A stretch of 64,000 nucleotides of DNA from Kitasatospora purpeofusca (GTDB lineage Bacteria; Actinomycetota; Actinomycetes; Streptomycetales; Streptomycetaceae): the NCBI RefSeq assembly GCF_000718025.1, contig NZ_JODS01000017.1, positions 124,001-188,000 on the forward strand, given 5' to 3'. Of this stretch, positions 41,679-51,376 are shown piece by piece. Both the position numbers and the translations under genes were made by a program. The notes below the pieces were generated by a model, which was not told the origin of the DNA, searched no databases, and worked only from the letters and a program-made list of their open reading frames with translations. Position 1 is the stretch's first letter; the number at the start of each line of letters is the position of its first letter.

Positions 41679-43298
41679 TCAGTCCCGGGGAGCGCTCCGG
41701 AGCAGCCAGAGCGCGGTGTCCGGCGGCAGCAGGCGCCCCGTCAGGTCGTCGCTGGCGAGCAGGTGCTCACCGGCGATGTCGATCGCGACCGGCCACGGTG
41801 AGAGATTGACCAGGCAGGTGAAACCGGGCCCGCGGTCGAAGGCGAGGACGCCTTCGGGGGCCGGACGCCAGCGGAGCCCGCCGGTGATCGCGGTGCGGCG
41901 CAGCCGCAGGGCGGTGCGGTAGAGCTCCAGCATCGAGTCCGGGTCCCCGGTCTGGGCCTCGACGGTGAGCGCCGCCCAGTCGGCGGGCTGCGGCAGCCAG
42001 GGCTCCCCGGCTTCGGCGCCCGGGGCGGTGAAGCCGTACGGCGGCGCCGTGCCGGACCAGGGCAGCGGGACGCGGCAGCCGTCGCGGCCGGGGTCGGTGC
42101 CGCCCGAGCGGTGGTGCATCGGGTCGCGGAGCCGGTCGAGGGGCAGGTCCTCGACCTCCGGCAGGCCGAGCTCCTCGCCCTGGTAGAGGTAGACCGAGCC
42201 GGGCAGGGCGAGGGTGAGCAGCGCGGCGGCGCGTGCTCGGCGGCGGCCGAGGGCGGGGTCGGTCGGGATGCCGAAGGCCTTCGCGGCGAAGTCGAAGCGG
42301 GTGTCGGCGCGCCCGTAGCGGGTGACGGTCCGGGTGACGTCGTGGTTGGCGAGCACCCAGGTGGCGGGCGCCCCGACCGGCGCGTGGGCGGCGAGCGTGC
42401 TGTCGATCGACTCGCGCAGCTGCGCCGCGTCCCAGGGGCGGGCCAGGAAGTCGAAGTTGAAGGCGGTGTGCAGTTCGTCGGGGCGCAGGTAGCGGGCGAA
42501 CCGCTCGGCGTCGGGGACCCAGACCTCGCCGATCAGGGCCCGGGGCGGGTGGTAGGAGTCGGCGACGGCGCGCCAGGAGCGGTACACCTGGTGCAGATCG
42601 TCGCGGTCGACGTAGGGGTGCGGGCCGTCGGGGGTGAGGTCGGGCAGGCTCGGGTCCTTGACCAGCAGCCCGGCGGAGTCGATCCTCACCCCGGCGGCGC
42701 CGCGGTCGAACCAGAACCGCAGGACGGCCTCGTGCTCGGCGCGCACCTCGGGGTGGTCCCAGTTGAGGTCGGGCTGCTCGGCGGCGAACAGGTGCAGGTA
42801 CCACTGCCCGTCGGCGGTCCTGGTCCAGGGGCGGCCGCCGAACTCCGAACGCCAGTTGTTGGGCGGGAGTTCGCCGTGCTCGCCGCGGCCGTCGCGGAAG
42901 TGGAAGCGCTCGCGTTCGGGGCTGCCGGGCGGGGCGGCGAGGGCGGCGCGGAACCACGGGTGCCGGTCGGAGACGTGGTTGGGGACGATGTCGACGATGG
43001 TGTGCAGGCCGAGGCCGGCCGCTTCGGCGATGAGCTTCTCGGCCTCGTCGAGGGTGCCGAGGGCGGGGTCGACGGCGCGGTAGTCGCTGATGTCGTACCC
43101 GCCGTCCTTCTGCGGGGACGGGTACCAGGGGTTGAACCAGACGGCGTCCACGCCGAGTTCGACGAGGTGGGGCAGCCGGGCTCGGATCCCGGCGAGGTCC
43201 CCGACGCCGTCGCCGTCGCCGTCGGCGAAGCTGCGCGGGTAGACCTGGTAGACGGCGGCGTCGCGCCACCAGGGCGGGGACTCGGGCTGCTGGGCCAC
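41679..43298 (-). CDS. GH13 alpha-glucosidase (oligo-1,6-/trehalose-type subgroup)
   Basis: A 539-residue cytoplasmic glycoside hydrolase of family 13. The barrel begins WWRDAAVYQVYPRSFADGDGDG. The catalytic nucleophile is Asp207 (GVRIDSA), the acid/base Glu258 (LIGEVWV) and the third acid Asp320 (LANHD). The layout is that of alpha-glucosidases acting on short malto-, isomalto- or nigero-oligosaccharides. GTG 43298 follows GGAGGG. The gene is last in the operon behind an ABC sugar importer, so its substrate is probably the imported oligosaccharide. There is no signal peptide. Confidence 0.92.
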   Translation of the reverse strand: MAQQPESPPWWRDAAVYQVYPRSFADGDGDGVGDLAGIRARLPHLVELGVDAVWFNPWYPSPQKDGGYDISDYRAVDPALGTLDEAEKLIAEAAGLGLHTIVDIVPNHVSDRHPWFRAALAAPPGSPERERFHFRDGRGEHGELPPNNWRSEFGGRPWTRTADGQWYLHLFAAEQPDLNWDHPEVRAEHEAVLRFWFDRGAAGVRIDSAGLLVKDPSLPDLTPDGPHPYVDRDDLHQVYRSWRAVADSYHPPRALIGEVWVPDAERFARYLRPDELHTAFNFDFLARPWDAAQLRESIDSTLAAHAPVGAPATWVLANHDVTRTVTRYGRADTRFDFAAKAFGIPTDPALGRRRARAAALLTLALPGSVYLYQGEELGLPEVEDLPLDRLRDPMHHRSGGTDPGRDGCRVPLPWSGTAPPYGFTAPGAEAGEPWLPQPADWAALTVEAQTGDPDSMLELYRTALRLRRTAITGGLRWRPAPEGVLAFDRGPGFTCLVNLSPWPVAIDIAGEHLLASDDLTGRLLPPDTALWLLRSAPRD

Positions 43299-43324
43299 GG
43301 GGCCCTCCTTCGGGTCGGGGTGTG

Positions 43325-44194
43325 TCAGCCCTTGAGGCTGCCGGTGGTGAGGCCGGCCATGATGTTGCGCTGGAAGATCAGGAAGAACACGATCGTGGGG
43401 GCCGAGGCGATCGCCAGGGCGGCGATCAGGACGTTCTGCGGGACGCCCAGGGAAAGGGAGTTGATGCCGGTGTTGAGCGGCTGGTCGCGCGGGTCGGGCA
43501 GGACCAGCAGCGGCCAGAGGAAGTCCTTCCAGACGTTGACCACGGCGAAGATCGAGACCACGCCGAGGATCGGCCGGGACATCGGCAGGACGACCGACCA
43601 CAGGGTCCGCAGCGGGCCGGCGCCGTCGATCGCGGCGGCCGCGAGCAGTTCGTCCGGTATCGAGTCGAAGAACCGCTTCAGCAGGAAGACGGAGAAGGCG
43701 TTGGCGACCGTCGGCAGCCAGATCGCCCACGGGGTGCCGACCAGGTCGAGGTGGAGCAGCGGCAGGTCGAGCACGGTCAGGTACTGCGGCACGACCAGCA
43801 CCGCGGCCGGGACCATCAGGGTGGCCAGCATCATGCCGAGGAGCAGCTTGCCCAGGACCGGGCGGAGCTTGGAGAGCGCGTACGCGGCGGCGACGTCGAA
43901 GACCAGTTGGAGGGCGAGCGCCCCGAAGGCGTAGACCAGGGTGTTGGACAGCAGGCGCCCGAGCCGCAGTTGGCGCCAGGCCTCCGCGTAGGTGCCGGGG
44001 TGGAGTTCGTGCGGGACGAGGGTGGGCGGGCTCTGGACCACCTCGCGGGCGGATTTGAGGCCGCCGGTGACCAGCCAGTAGAGCGGGCCGAGGAAGACCA
44101 GGGTGAAGCCGGTCACGACGACGACCAGGACGATCCGGTGGACGAGCCGGCCGCGCGGCCGGTTGAGCTGGACGTCGGAGATCAGGGTGCGCAT
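43325..44194 (-). CDS. ABC sugar transporter permease (MalG type)
   Basis: A 289-residue inner-membrane protein with six hydrophobic segments and the cytoplasmic EAA-loop LLAAAAIDGAGPLRTLWSVV, which contacts the ATPase. It closes with RNIMAGLTTGSLKG, typical of MalG/CUT1 permeases. ATG 44194 lies just after CTGAGG, in the 8-bp gap after the first permease. It works with the other permease and the binding protein; the ATPase is not encoded here, and in Streptomyces the shared MsiK usually supplies it. Confidence 0.92.
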   Translation of the reverse strand: MRTLISDVQLNRPRGRLVHRIVLVVVVTGFTLVFLGPLYWLVTGGLKSAREVVQSPPTLVPHELHPGTYAEAWRQLRLGRLLSNTLVYAFGALALQLVFDVAAAYALSKLRPVLGKLLLGMMLATLMVPAAVLVVPQYLTVLDLPLLHLDLVGTPWAIWLPTVANAFSVFLLKRFFDSIPDELLAAAAIDGAGPLRTLWSVVLPMSRPILGVVSIFAVVNVWKDFLWPLLVLPDPRDQPLNTGINSLSLGVPQNVLIAALAIASAPTIVFFLIFQRNIMAGLTTGSLKG

Positions 44195-44202
44195 GGGCGG
44201 CC

Positions 44203-45111
44203 TCAGTCCTGGTCGGTGTGGCGGGCGAGCCGGGCGTAGAGGGCGGAGAAGCCGGCGAGGACGATCAGCATGACCAGGCCGAGGGCCGAGGCGCTGCCGT
44301 AGTTGTTGAAGTTGAAGGCGTACTGGTAGATGAGGTGGACGACGGTGGTGGTGGAGCCCTCGGGACCGTTGCCGCCGGTGAGCAGGTAGGGCTCGACGAA
44401 GACCTGCATGGTGGCGACGATCTGGAGCAGCAGGAGCAGGGAGAGGATCAGCCGGGTCTGCGGGATGGTGACGTGCCGGATCCGGCGGAGCAGGCCGGCG
44501 CCGTCGAGTTCGGCGGCCTCGTAGAGCTCGCCGGGGATGTTCTGCAGGGCGGCCAGGTAGATGAGGGTGGCGCTGCCCATGTTCATCCAGGTGGCGGCGA
44601 GCACCACCGAGACCATGGCGGTGTCGGCGGAGTTCAGCCAGGCCGAGGTCGGCAGGTGGAGGAGTTCGAGGATCCGGTTGAACAGGCCGTGCCTGGGGTC
44701 GTAGAAGTACTTGAAGAGCAGCACGGAGGCGACCGGCGGCATCATCACCGGCAGGTAGACCAGGACCCGCAGGTAGGTCCGGGCGCCGCGCAGTTCGTTG
44801 AGCAGCAGGGCGACCAGGAACGGCAGCGCGAAGCCGAGCAGCAGGGCGAGCACGGTGAACAGCAGGGTGTTGCGCCAGGCCTGCCAGAACGCGGGGTCGT
44901 GGACGACGCGGTCGAGGTTGTCCAGGCCGACCCAGGTGGTGCGGCCGCGCCTGGTCCGCTGGAAGCTCATCACCACTTCGCGGACCATCGGGTACCAGGA
45001 GAAGTACGCGAAGCAGAGCACGGCGCCGAGCAGGAACCCGTGGGCGGTGAGGTGGTGCCGGACGCGCTGCCGCAGGCGGCCGGGGCGGGGGCGGGGGGCG
45101 GTGGCTGCCAA
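44203..45111 (-). CDS. ABC sugar transporter permease (MalF type)
   Basis: A 302-residue permease with six hydrophobic segments and the EAA-loop YEAAELDGAGLLRRIRHVTI. The N-terminus is basic, then GFLLGAVLCFAYFSWYPMVRE. TTG 45111 is chosen for its AGGAG about 8 bases upstream and for the lack of alternatives. It sits 51 bp behind the binding-protein gene and 8 bp before the second permease, forming a CUT1-type importer operon. Confidence 0.92.
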   Translation of the reverse strand: MAATAPRPRPGRLRQRVRHHLTAHGFLLGAVLCFAYFSWYPMVREVVMSFQRTRRGRTTWVGLDNLDRVVHDPAFWQAWRNTLLFTVLALLLGFALPFLVALLLNELRGARTYLRVLVYLPVMMPPVASVLLFKYFYDPRHGLFNRILELLHLPTSAWLNSADTAMVSVVLAATWMNMGSATLIYLAALQNIPGELYEAAELDGAGLLRRIRHVTIPQTRLILSLLLLLQIVATMQVFVEPYLLTGGNGPEGSTTTVVHLIYQYAFNFNNYGSASALGLVMLIVLAGFSALYARLARHTDQD

Positions 45112-45162
45112 GGGGTGGGCTCCTGACGGCGGGCTTCGGGGCGCTTGCCGGGCGGACGGAGG

Positions 45163-46566
45163 TCAGAGGTTGGCCAGCACCTGGTTGACCTGGCTCTCGG
45201 CGGTCGCCAGCAGCTTGTCGAGGTCGGCGTCCCGGTCGGTGAGGACGGCGGAAACGGCGGTGTCGAGGATCTTGTAGATCTGCTGGGCGTTGGCGGGCTC
45301 GGTCCTTCCGGGCACCTGGGCGGCCAGGTAAGGCGCGTAGTTGGCCACCGGGACGGTCGCCGCGGCGGACTTGGCCGCGTTGTCGGCGGCCAGGCTGGCG
45401 CCGGTGAAGAAGGAGGGCTGGGGGAGGCCGACCGGCAGGCCGTCGTTCCTGGTGCGGGCGTAGTCGAACTGGCCCTTGCCGACGGTCAGGAACTTGAAGT
45501 CGATCCAGGCAATGCCGGCCTTGATCTGGTCGGGGGTCAGCCCCTTCTTGAACAGGTAGTCGTTGCCGCCGAGCAGCGCGGCCTTCCCGCCGGGCATCGG
45601 GCCCATGCCGTAGTCGGCGTAGTTCCCCTTGAGGGTCTGCACCATGTACGTGATGTCGTCCGGCGCGCCGACGTACATGCCGAGCTTGTCGGTGGACATC
45701 TGGGTCATCAGGTCCGGCCACTTGAGGCCCTGGGTGGCGCCCATGGCGTTGTCGGTCCAGCGCAGGTCGTGCAGGTTCTGCAGGACCTGGCGGCCCTCGG
45801 GGGTGCGGAAGGCGGCCTTCTTGCCGTCCGGGGTGGTCATGGTGCCGCCGAGGCCGTACAGCTCGGCGGTGTAGTGCCAGCCGCCCTGGTTGGTGGCGCT
45901 GTAGTCGCCGTAGCCGTTGACGCCGTCGCCGAGGGCGGCGATCCGCCGGGCGGCCTCGCGGATGCCGTCCCAGGTCGTCGGCGGCTTGTCGGGGTCGAGT
46001 CCGGCCTGCTGGAAGAGCTTGCGGTTGTAGATCAGACCCATCCGGTAGTTGGAGAAGGGCAGGCCGTAGAGCTTGCCGTCCGCCTTGAGGGTGGCGAGCA
46101 CGGAGGGGTCGATGTCCTTGAGCGCGGGGACGGACGTCTCGTTCACGTAGGCGGAGATGTCCTGGACGGCGTCGGCGTCCAGGGCCTGGTCGAGGTCGGT
46201 GAGGTAGCTGTAGAAGATGTCGGTCTGGGTCCGGCCCTTGAGCTGGGCGGTGAAGGCGGCGGGCTCCTCGCAGGGGAAGCCGTCCTTCGAGTCGATGGTG
46301 ACGTTGGGGTGGAGCTGCCGGAAGGCCGCGATGTCCTCGGCCCACTGCTTGCGCTCGGCGGGCTTGTTGGCCGGCGGCTGGCAGTCGATCGAGATGGTCA
46401 CCTTGGCGGCCGGGTCCAGGGGCGCGGCGGCGTCGGCGGCGGGGGTGCCGGGGGCGGCGGCGCCGTCGGAGCCGTCGGAGCCGCTGCCGCAGGCCGCGGT
46501 GGTGAGGGCGAGGCCGGCGGCGGCGAGCACGGCGAGGGATCTGCGGACGCGCGGGTGTCTGGTCAT
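45163..46566 (-). CDS. ABC sugar-binding lipoprotein
   Basis: A 467-residue extracellular solute-binding protein of family 1. The signal peptide ends in lipobox TTAAC. Characteristic segments are PANKPAERKQWAEDIAAF, LYGLPFSNYRMGLIYNRKLF and TWDGIREAARRIAALGDGVN. It delivers an oligosaccharide to the two permeases encoded downstream. ATG 46566 is followed by the signal peptide; AAAGGG lies upstream. Its promoter region carries a LacI-operator-like sequence. The substrate is inferred from the adjacent GH87 and GH13 enzymes to be an alpha-glucan oligosaccharide. Confidence 0.92.
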   Translation of the reverse strand: MTRHPRVRRSLAVLAAAGLALTTAACGSGSDGSDGAAAPGTPAADAAAPLDPAAKVTISIDCQPPANKPAERKQWAEDIAAFRQLHPNVTIDSKDGFPCEEPAAFTAQLKGRTQTDIFYSYLTDLDQALDADAVQDISAYVNETSVPALKDIDPSVLATLKADGKLYGLPFSNYRMGLIYNRKLFQQAGLDPDKPPTTWDGIREAARRIAALGDGVNGYGDYSATNQGGWHYTAELYGLGGTMTTPDGKKAAFRTPEGRQVLQNLHDLRWTDNAMGATQGLKWPDLMTQMSTDKLGMYVGAPDDITYMVQTLKGNYADYGMGPMPGGKAALLGGNDYLFKKGLTPDQIKAGIAWIDFKFLTVGKGQFDYARTRNDGLPVGLPQPSFFTGASLAADNAAKSAAATVPVANYAPYLAAQVPGRTEPANAQQIYKILDTAVSAVLTDRDADLDKLLATAESQVNQVLANL

Positions 46567-46700
46567 GGGTGGTGGACCCTTTCGAGCGGCGGGGCGGGGC
46601 GGGAGACGCCGGGCCCGGCAGTTCCGGGTGGGGGGTGCCGCGGCGGAAGGGGCATCGCCGGGCGGTGGCTTCACTTAAGCAGTCCGCAAGCGGGGTCCGC

Positions 46701-46732
46701 AATATCACGACGCGAACTCGCAAACTTTTGAC
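46701..46732 (-). promoter_or_regulatory. Importer promoter region with LacI-type site
   Basis: On the minus strand GATATT (46706-46701) is a -10 candidate. The upstream GCAAACTTTTGAC (46720-46732) overlaps the -35 region and resembles the sites at 51291 and 52480. AT-rich and well placed for repression of the sugar importer. Confidence 0.5.
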
Positions 46733-46778
46733 AGACTGCTTGCGAAGGGCGCGGCTCGCCCTCGACCGGCTGCGGGCA

Positions 46779-46822
46779 GCCCGAGCAGGGCGGGCGCGCC
46801 GGGGCGCCCGCCCTGCTCGGGC
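46779..46822 (-). terminator. 19-bp perfect terminator hairpin
   Basis: Arms 46779-46797 and 46804-46822 are exact complements (GCCCGAGCAGGGCGGGCGC) with a 6-base loop. It lies 15 bp past the GH87 stop and upstream of the importer promoter, so it insulates the two. Confidence 0.85.
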
Positions 46823-46837
46823 CGTGAGGCGGGGGCC

Positions 46838-49800
46838 CTACGGGTTGACGTTGATCCGGAAGGTGGAGGTCGTGTTCCGGATGTCGACCGCGTTGCCGCT
46901 CAGCGTGAGGTGGTTGAACGTCACCTCGCCCACCGCCGGGCCCTGTCCGGGCTCGGGCAGTTCGTTGGCCCAGACCCCGAAGCCCGACTTGGCGTCGAAG
47001 GCGTCACCGCTGCGCCGGGCCCCGCTGATCGCGATGTTGGTGAACACCGTGTCGGCGACCGGGTTCTGCGGCTGCCCGCCGCTGTAGTTGGTCTGGAACA
47101 TGATGCCGCTGTAGGTGGGGTCGACGATGTCCACATCGCTCACCCGGATCCCCTGCAGCTTCTTGGAGGCCGAGAAGACCCAGATCCCGGGGAAGGTCTG
47201 CCCGCCCCAGAAGTGGCCGCCGGCCCGGACGATGGAGATGTTCTGGAGGTTGGTCGGATCGGTGCCGAAGCCGTTCATCGGGTACCCGAAGTCCAGCGAG
47301 GAGATGGTCACCCCGGCGTAGCAGAGGGTGTCGGCGATGTGGATGTTGCGGAAGGTGTTGGCGTAGCCGCCGTACACGGCGATGCCGGCCGCGCGCCAGG
47401 TGAGGATGCTGGTGAGGTTCTCGTAGACGTTGTTCTTCTCGTCCGCGCCGCCGGCGTCGATCGCCGAGAACAGCGCGAAGGAGTCGTCACCGGTGGCCCT
47501 GGCCTCGTTGTTGGAGACCAGGTTGTCGGTCGAGCCGTTGGTCATGTTGACGCCGTCGGCGAAGGTGTCGCGGATCCTGGAGTTGGTGATCCGCATCGAG
47601 TCCGTGTTGGCGCCCCAGTACATGCAGACCATGTGCTCGGTCCAGATGTTGTCGATGGTGATCCCGGAGACGTTGGAGAAGTCGAAGACCTTGCCCGGTC
47701 CGTCGATCCGCGAGGTGTAGTTGCCGAAGTAGGCGAAGCCGGCGAAGGTCGAGCCGTTGGCGCTCGCCTCGGCGCGGAAGCCGACGTCCGTGTTGGCCTG
47801 GTCGGCCGGGGCCCGGAAGCGGGTGAACCAGGGCCCGGCGCCGATCACCTTCACCGGCTTGCCGTACACCTGGAACTTGCTCGCCGTGCGGTAGTCCCCG
47901 GCGGGCAGGTAGACGCCGACCAGGGTCCCGGTGGTGTCCATCCGCACCCGGTCCAGCGCGTCCTGGACGTCCTGGTGGCCGAAGCCGGCCGGCACCGCGT
48001 ACTTCGCCGGGTCCGGGTTCGGCTGCTGCACCGCCTGCTCCAGGCTGACGAAGTCGATCGCGTAGCTGCTGGTGTTCGCGGCGTCCTTCTGCAGCCGGAT
48101 CCTCGCCCCGGCCGGGACGGTGGTACCGAGCAGCAGGTTCGCCTCGTCGTAGATGTGCCGGGGGCTGCCCGCCGCGGGCGAGTTGCCGGGCGAGGCCTCG
48201 CTGCCGTACAGCCACGCGTACCGGGAGGTGAGGTCGACGGCCTTGAGGAAGGTGCCGTCCACGTACACGTCCAGGGTCGCGTCCGTGCCGCCGCCGGCGG
48301 GCGAGTCGGGGATCGAGAAGCGGGTGACCAGGGTGTTGGTGGGCGCCTTGGTGGTGAACTCCACCGAGGCGCCGGTGCGGTCCAGCGTCACGGCGCGGCG
48401 CCCGGAGGCCTCGCCGGCGAGGTCGCCGATGGTGCGGTTGGGCCCGACCACGGCCGCGCCGCCGGCCAGTACGCCGTCCTCGGCCTCGTAGGTGTCGAAC
48501 GGCAGGTTGGCGCCCCGGCCGACGTAGAGCTGCTGGACGCTGGTGTTGTTGCCCTGCTTGACGGCCGGCTCGTTGGCGTCCGGCGCGATCACCGTCCGCA
48601 CGGCGTAGCGGCCGTTGCCCGCCGTCCAACTGCCCAGCCGTACCGGGGCGGTGGTGGTGCCCGGGGCGATCACCCCGGTGTAGGAGCCGGTCAGGGTCTT
48701 CACCACGGCGCCGGTGGCGGCGTCGGTGACGGTCAGGGTGAGGCCGTGGGCTCCGCCCGCCGAGGCGGTGCTGCCCTGGTTGCGGAGCGCCACGGTGAAG
48801 TCCACCGGGTTCCCGGCGGCCGGGTTGGCGGGCGACCAGGCGACCGGGGCGGCCACCAGGTCCGAGCCCGGGACGGGGCGGACGGTGAGCGGGGCGGGGC
48901 TCGTCCAGCTGTTGTTGGACTCGTCCTGCTCGATCACGGCGTTCGCCTCGTCGGCCTTCGCGGTGAGCGGGTAGCTCCCCGCGGCCTGGGGACCGGCCTG
49001 CGCCGAGACCGTGGCCGAGGCGCCGGCGGCCAGCGGACCGACCTGCGCGGTGCCGACCTTGGTGGTGCCCAGGTAGAAGGTGACGGCGCTCGGTCCGGCG
49101 GGGGCCGGGCCGGAGTTGCGCACCGTCGCGGACAGCGTGACCGGGTCGCTCTCCACCGGTTCGGCCGGGGCCGCGGTGACGCCGGTGACCACCAGGTCCG
49201 GGTTGGGGGCGGGCCGCCCGATCACCTGGAACTCGGCGATCTGCCCGGCCGGGGCACCGGAGTTGGCGGTGATCCGCAGCTGGACGTCGGCCACCCGGGC
49301 GCTCACCGGGACGGTGACGGTGTTCCCGCTCGGCTGGTCGAAGGTGTAGGACTTCGGCGCCACCAGGGAGGTGAACGCCGTCGCGTTCTGCTCCCGGCCC
49401 AGCACCTCGACGGTCTGGGTCCGGGTCGACCAGGCCGCGGCCGGGTCGAGCTTCAGCACCACCGACTCGGTGTCGGCGTTCGCGCCCAGCGCCACCGTGA
49501 GCACGCTCGGGTAACTGCCGCCCGCGCCCTCCCAGTAGGTGGTGACGTCGTTGTCGTTGGCGTTGGTGGCGACGAAGGTGTGGACGGTGGAGGAGGCGGT
49601 GATGGAGCGGCCCGCCGCCAGGTTGGTGCCGCCGGTGCTGCCGGCGCGGGTCACGGTGTTGCTGCTCGCGGAGCGGTTGCCGGCCGCGTCCCGCGCCGTG
49701 ACGTAGTAGGAGACGGTGGCGCTGTCCGGGCGGCTGTCGGTGTACGTCAGCACCGAACCGCCGACGCTGGTGAGCAACTGCCCGTTCGCGTAGAGGTCGT

Positions 49801-51130
49801 AGCCGGTCACCCCGACGTCGTCGGTCGACGCCTGCCAGCTCAGCCGGATCTGCCCCGGCCCCGGCTGGGTGTACGCCAGCCCGGTCGGCGCGCTCGGCGC
49901 CCGGGTGTCGCCGCCCTGGCCGGTACGGGTGACGGTGTTGCTGTTCGGCGACTGGTTGCCGGCCGCGTCCTTGGCCCGGACGTAGTAGGAGACGGTGGCG
50001 CTGTCCGGGCGGCTGTCGGTGTACGTCAGCACCGAACCGCCGACGCTGGTGAGCAACTGCCCGTTCGCGTACAGGTCGTACCCGGTCACCCCGACGTCGT
50101 CGGTCGACGCCTGCCAGCTCAGCCGGATCTGCCCCGGCCCCGCCTGGGTGTACGCCAGCCCGCTCGGCGCGCTCGGCGCCCGGGTGTCGCCGGCCGTCGG
50201 GCCGTAGACCTCGAAGGAGGCCAACTGCGCTGCGGGCCAGGCCGAGTTGGCAGTGACCAGCAGCCGCAGGAAGCGGGTGGTCACGGTCGGCAGGTCGACG
50301 GTGGCGGTGTTCCCGCCCTGCGGGTCGAAGGTGTAGGCCGCCGAGGGCAGCAGGTCGGTGAAGGCGTTGCCGTCGGTGGAGCCCTGGACCTTCAGCGTCT
50401 GGGTGCGGCGCTCCCATCCGGCGGGCAGCCGCAGCACCAGCCGGCTCACCGGGACGGCCGACCCCAGGTCGCCCTGGATCCACTGCGGGAAGGCGTTGTT
50501 GGCGCTCTCCCAGTAGCTGGCCGCGTTCCCGTCGCCCGCGTTGGCCGCCGGGTAGGGCGCGTTGGCGCTGCTGGCGGTCAGTGGGCGCCCCCGGAGCAGG
50601 TCGGTCGAGGAGGTGGCCGCGCCGTAGACCTCGAACTCGGAGATCTGGGCGGCCGGCCAGACCGAGTTGGCGGTCACCTGCACCCGCAGGTAGCGGGTGG
50701 TGGTGGCGGCGAAGCCGATCCGGACGGTGTTGCCGCCGGCCTGGTCGAAGGTCTGCACGGCGGAGCCGGCCACGGTGGCGAAACCGCTGCCGTCGGTGGA
50801 GCCGAGCACGGTCAGTGTCTCGGTGCGGCTCTCCCAGGCCGCGGGCAGTTCGAGCACCACCTGGTCGACGGCGGCCGCGCTGCCCAGGTCGACCTGGATC
50901 CACTGCGGCAGCGCGCTGTTGGCGCTCTCCCAATAGGTGGACCGGTCACCGTCGTTGACGTTGCCGGCGACGTACTGGCCGTTGGCACTGCTGGCGGTGA
51001 CCGGGCGGCCGGCCGCGAGGTCGGGTCCGCCCGCCGCGTGGGCGACCGGTGCGACCGGCCCCCCGAGCAGGAGCATCCCCACCGCGACCGACGCAGCCGT
51101 CAGTCGTCGGAGGATACGGGTCAGGTGCAT
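46838..51130 (-). CDS. Secreted modular GH87-type alpha-1,3-glucanase/mycodextranase
   Basis: A 1,430-residue secreted enzyme. In order: signal peptide (to about 32); two discoidin/CBM32-like domains; two nearly identical fibronectin III domains; a third discoidin-like domain; two CARDB-like domains (PDLVVTGVTAAPAEPVESDP); a carbohydrate-binding module (FDTYEAEDGVLAGG); and a right-handed beta-helix (about 1040-1430). The helix carries DTFADGVNMTNG and EARATGDDSF, whose aspartates match the catalytic set of GH87. Such enzymes cut alpha-1,3-linked glucan of fungal walls or mixed alpha-1,3/1,4 glucan. It is flanked by a LacI gene and a sugar importer/GH13 operon. AGAGGGA precedes ATG 51130. Confidence 0.83.
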   Translation of the reverse strand: MHLTRILRRLTAASVAVGMLLLGGPVAPVAHAAGGPDLAAGRPVTASSANGQYVAGNVNDGDRSTYWESANSALPQWIQVDLGSAAAVDQVVLELPAAWESRTETLTVLGSTDGSGFATVAGSAVQTFDQAGGNTVRIGFAATTTRYLRVQVTANSVWPAAQISEFEVYGAATSSTDLLRGRPLTASSANAPYPAANAGDGNAASYWESANNAFPQWIQGDLGSAVPVSRLVLRLPAGWERRTQTLKVQGSTDGNAFTDLLPSAAYTFDPQGGNTATVDLPTVTTRFLRLLVTANSAWPAAQLASFEVYGPTAGDTRAPSAPSGLAYTQAGPGQIRLSWQASTDDVGVTGYDLYANGQLLTSVGGSVLTYTDSRPDSATVSYYVRAKDAAGNQSPNSNTVTRTGQGGDTRAPSAPTGLAYTQPGPGQIRLSWQASTDDVGVTGYDLYANGQLLTSVGGSVLTYTDSRPDSATVSYYVTARDAAGNRSASSNTVTRAGSTGGTNLAAGRSITASSTVHTFVATNANDNDVTTYWEGAGGSYPSVLTVALGANADTESVVLKLDPAAAWSTRTQTVEVLGREQNATAFTSLVAPKSYTFDQPSGNTVTVPVSARVADVQLRITANSGAPAGQIAEFQVIGRPAPNPDLVVTGVTAAPAEPVESDPVTLSATVRNSGPAPAGPSAVTFYLGTTKVGTAQVGPLAAGASATVSAQAGPQAAGSYPLTAKADEANAVIEQDESNNSWTSPAPLTVRPVPGSDLVAAPVAWSPANPAAGNPVDFTVALRNQGSTASAGGAHGLTLTVTDAATGAVVKTLTGSYTGVIAPGTTTAPVRLGSWTAGNGRYAVRTVIAPDANEPAVKQGNNTSVQQLYVGRGANLPFDTYEAEDGVLAGGAAVVGPNRTIGDLAGEASGRRAVTLDRTGASVEFTTKAPTNTLVTRFSIPDSPAGGGTDATLDVYVDGTFLKAVDLTSRYAWLYGSEASPGNSPAAGSPRHIYDEANLLLGTTVPAGARIRLQKDAANTSSYAIDFVSLEQAVQQPNPDPAKYAVPAGFGHQDVQDALDRVRMDTTGTLVGVYLPAGDYRTASKFQVYGKPVKVIGAGPWFTRFRAPADQANTDVGFRAEASANGSTFAGFAYFGNYTSRIDGPGKVFDFSNVSGITIDNIWTEHMVCMYWGANTDSMRITNSRIRDTFADGVNMTNGSTDNLVSNNEARATGDDSFALFSAIDAGGADEKNNVYENLTSILTWRAAGIAVYGGYANTFRNIHIADTLCYAGVTISSLDFGYPMNGFGTDPTNLQNISIVRAGGHFWGGQTFPGIWVFSASKKLQGIRVSDVDIVDPTYSGIMFQTNYSGGQPQNPVADTVFTNIAISGARRSGDAFDAKSGFGVWANELPEPGQGPAVGEVTFNHLTLSGNAVDIRNTTSTFRINVNP
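49701..50192 (-). repeat. Near-identical 279-bp tandem duplication (FN3 modules)
   Basis: Bases about 49701-49913 and 49980-50192 match almost perfectly with an exact offset of 279 bp (93 codons). They code the two fibronectin III modules. Very few differences remain, so the duplication is recent or kept alike by gene conversion. Confidence 0.85.
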
Positions 51131-51290
51131 GAGTCCCTCTGTCTCTGATCGATACCGGTACCGGTGGACCGACCGGGCGTGGGCCGGCCGGCGGGGCGGG
51201 CCGACGGCGGCTTCGGCGGCGGCCCGGGACGTACGGAGCTGGCCACGTCGAAGAGCTCGACGGGCGCGATCAGAAAAACGACAAGATTCT

Positions 51291-51303
51291 GTCGCAGTTT
51301 TGC
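51291..51303 (-). promoter_or_regulatory. LacI-type site upstream of the GH87 gene
   Basis: On the minus strand GCAAAACTGCGAC resembles GCAAACTTTTGAC at the importer promoter (46720) and the GCAA-containing sites at the LacI gene. It lies in the AT-rich promoter region about 160 bp before ATG 51130. Confidence 0.4.
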
Positions 51304-51376
51304 GGCTGAGCACCCAACAGTTACAGCGGGGATACGGCCATGTCAACGGACCGCGTCACGGTGGGTACACGAAAAT

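Noticed and set aside
46910..51148. A plus-strand open frame of about 1,400 codons opposite the GH87 gene
   Set aside because: Shadow of a high-GC coding strand; no start signal and no domain motif.
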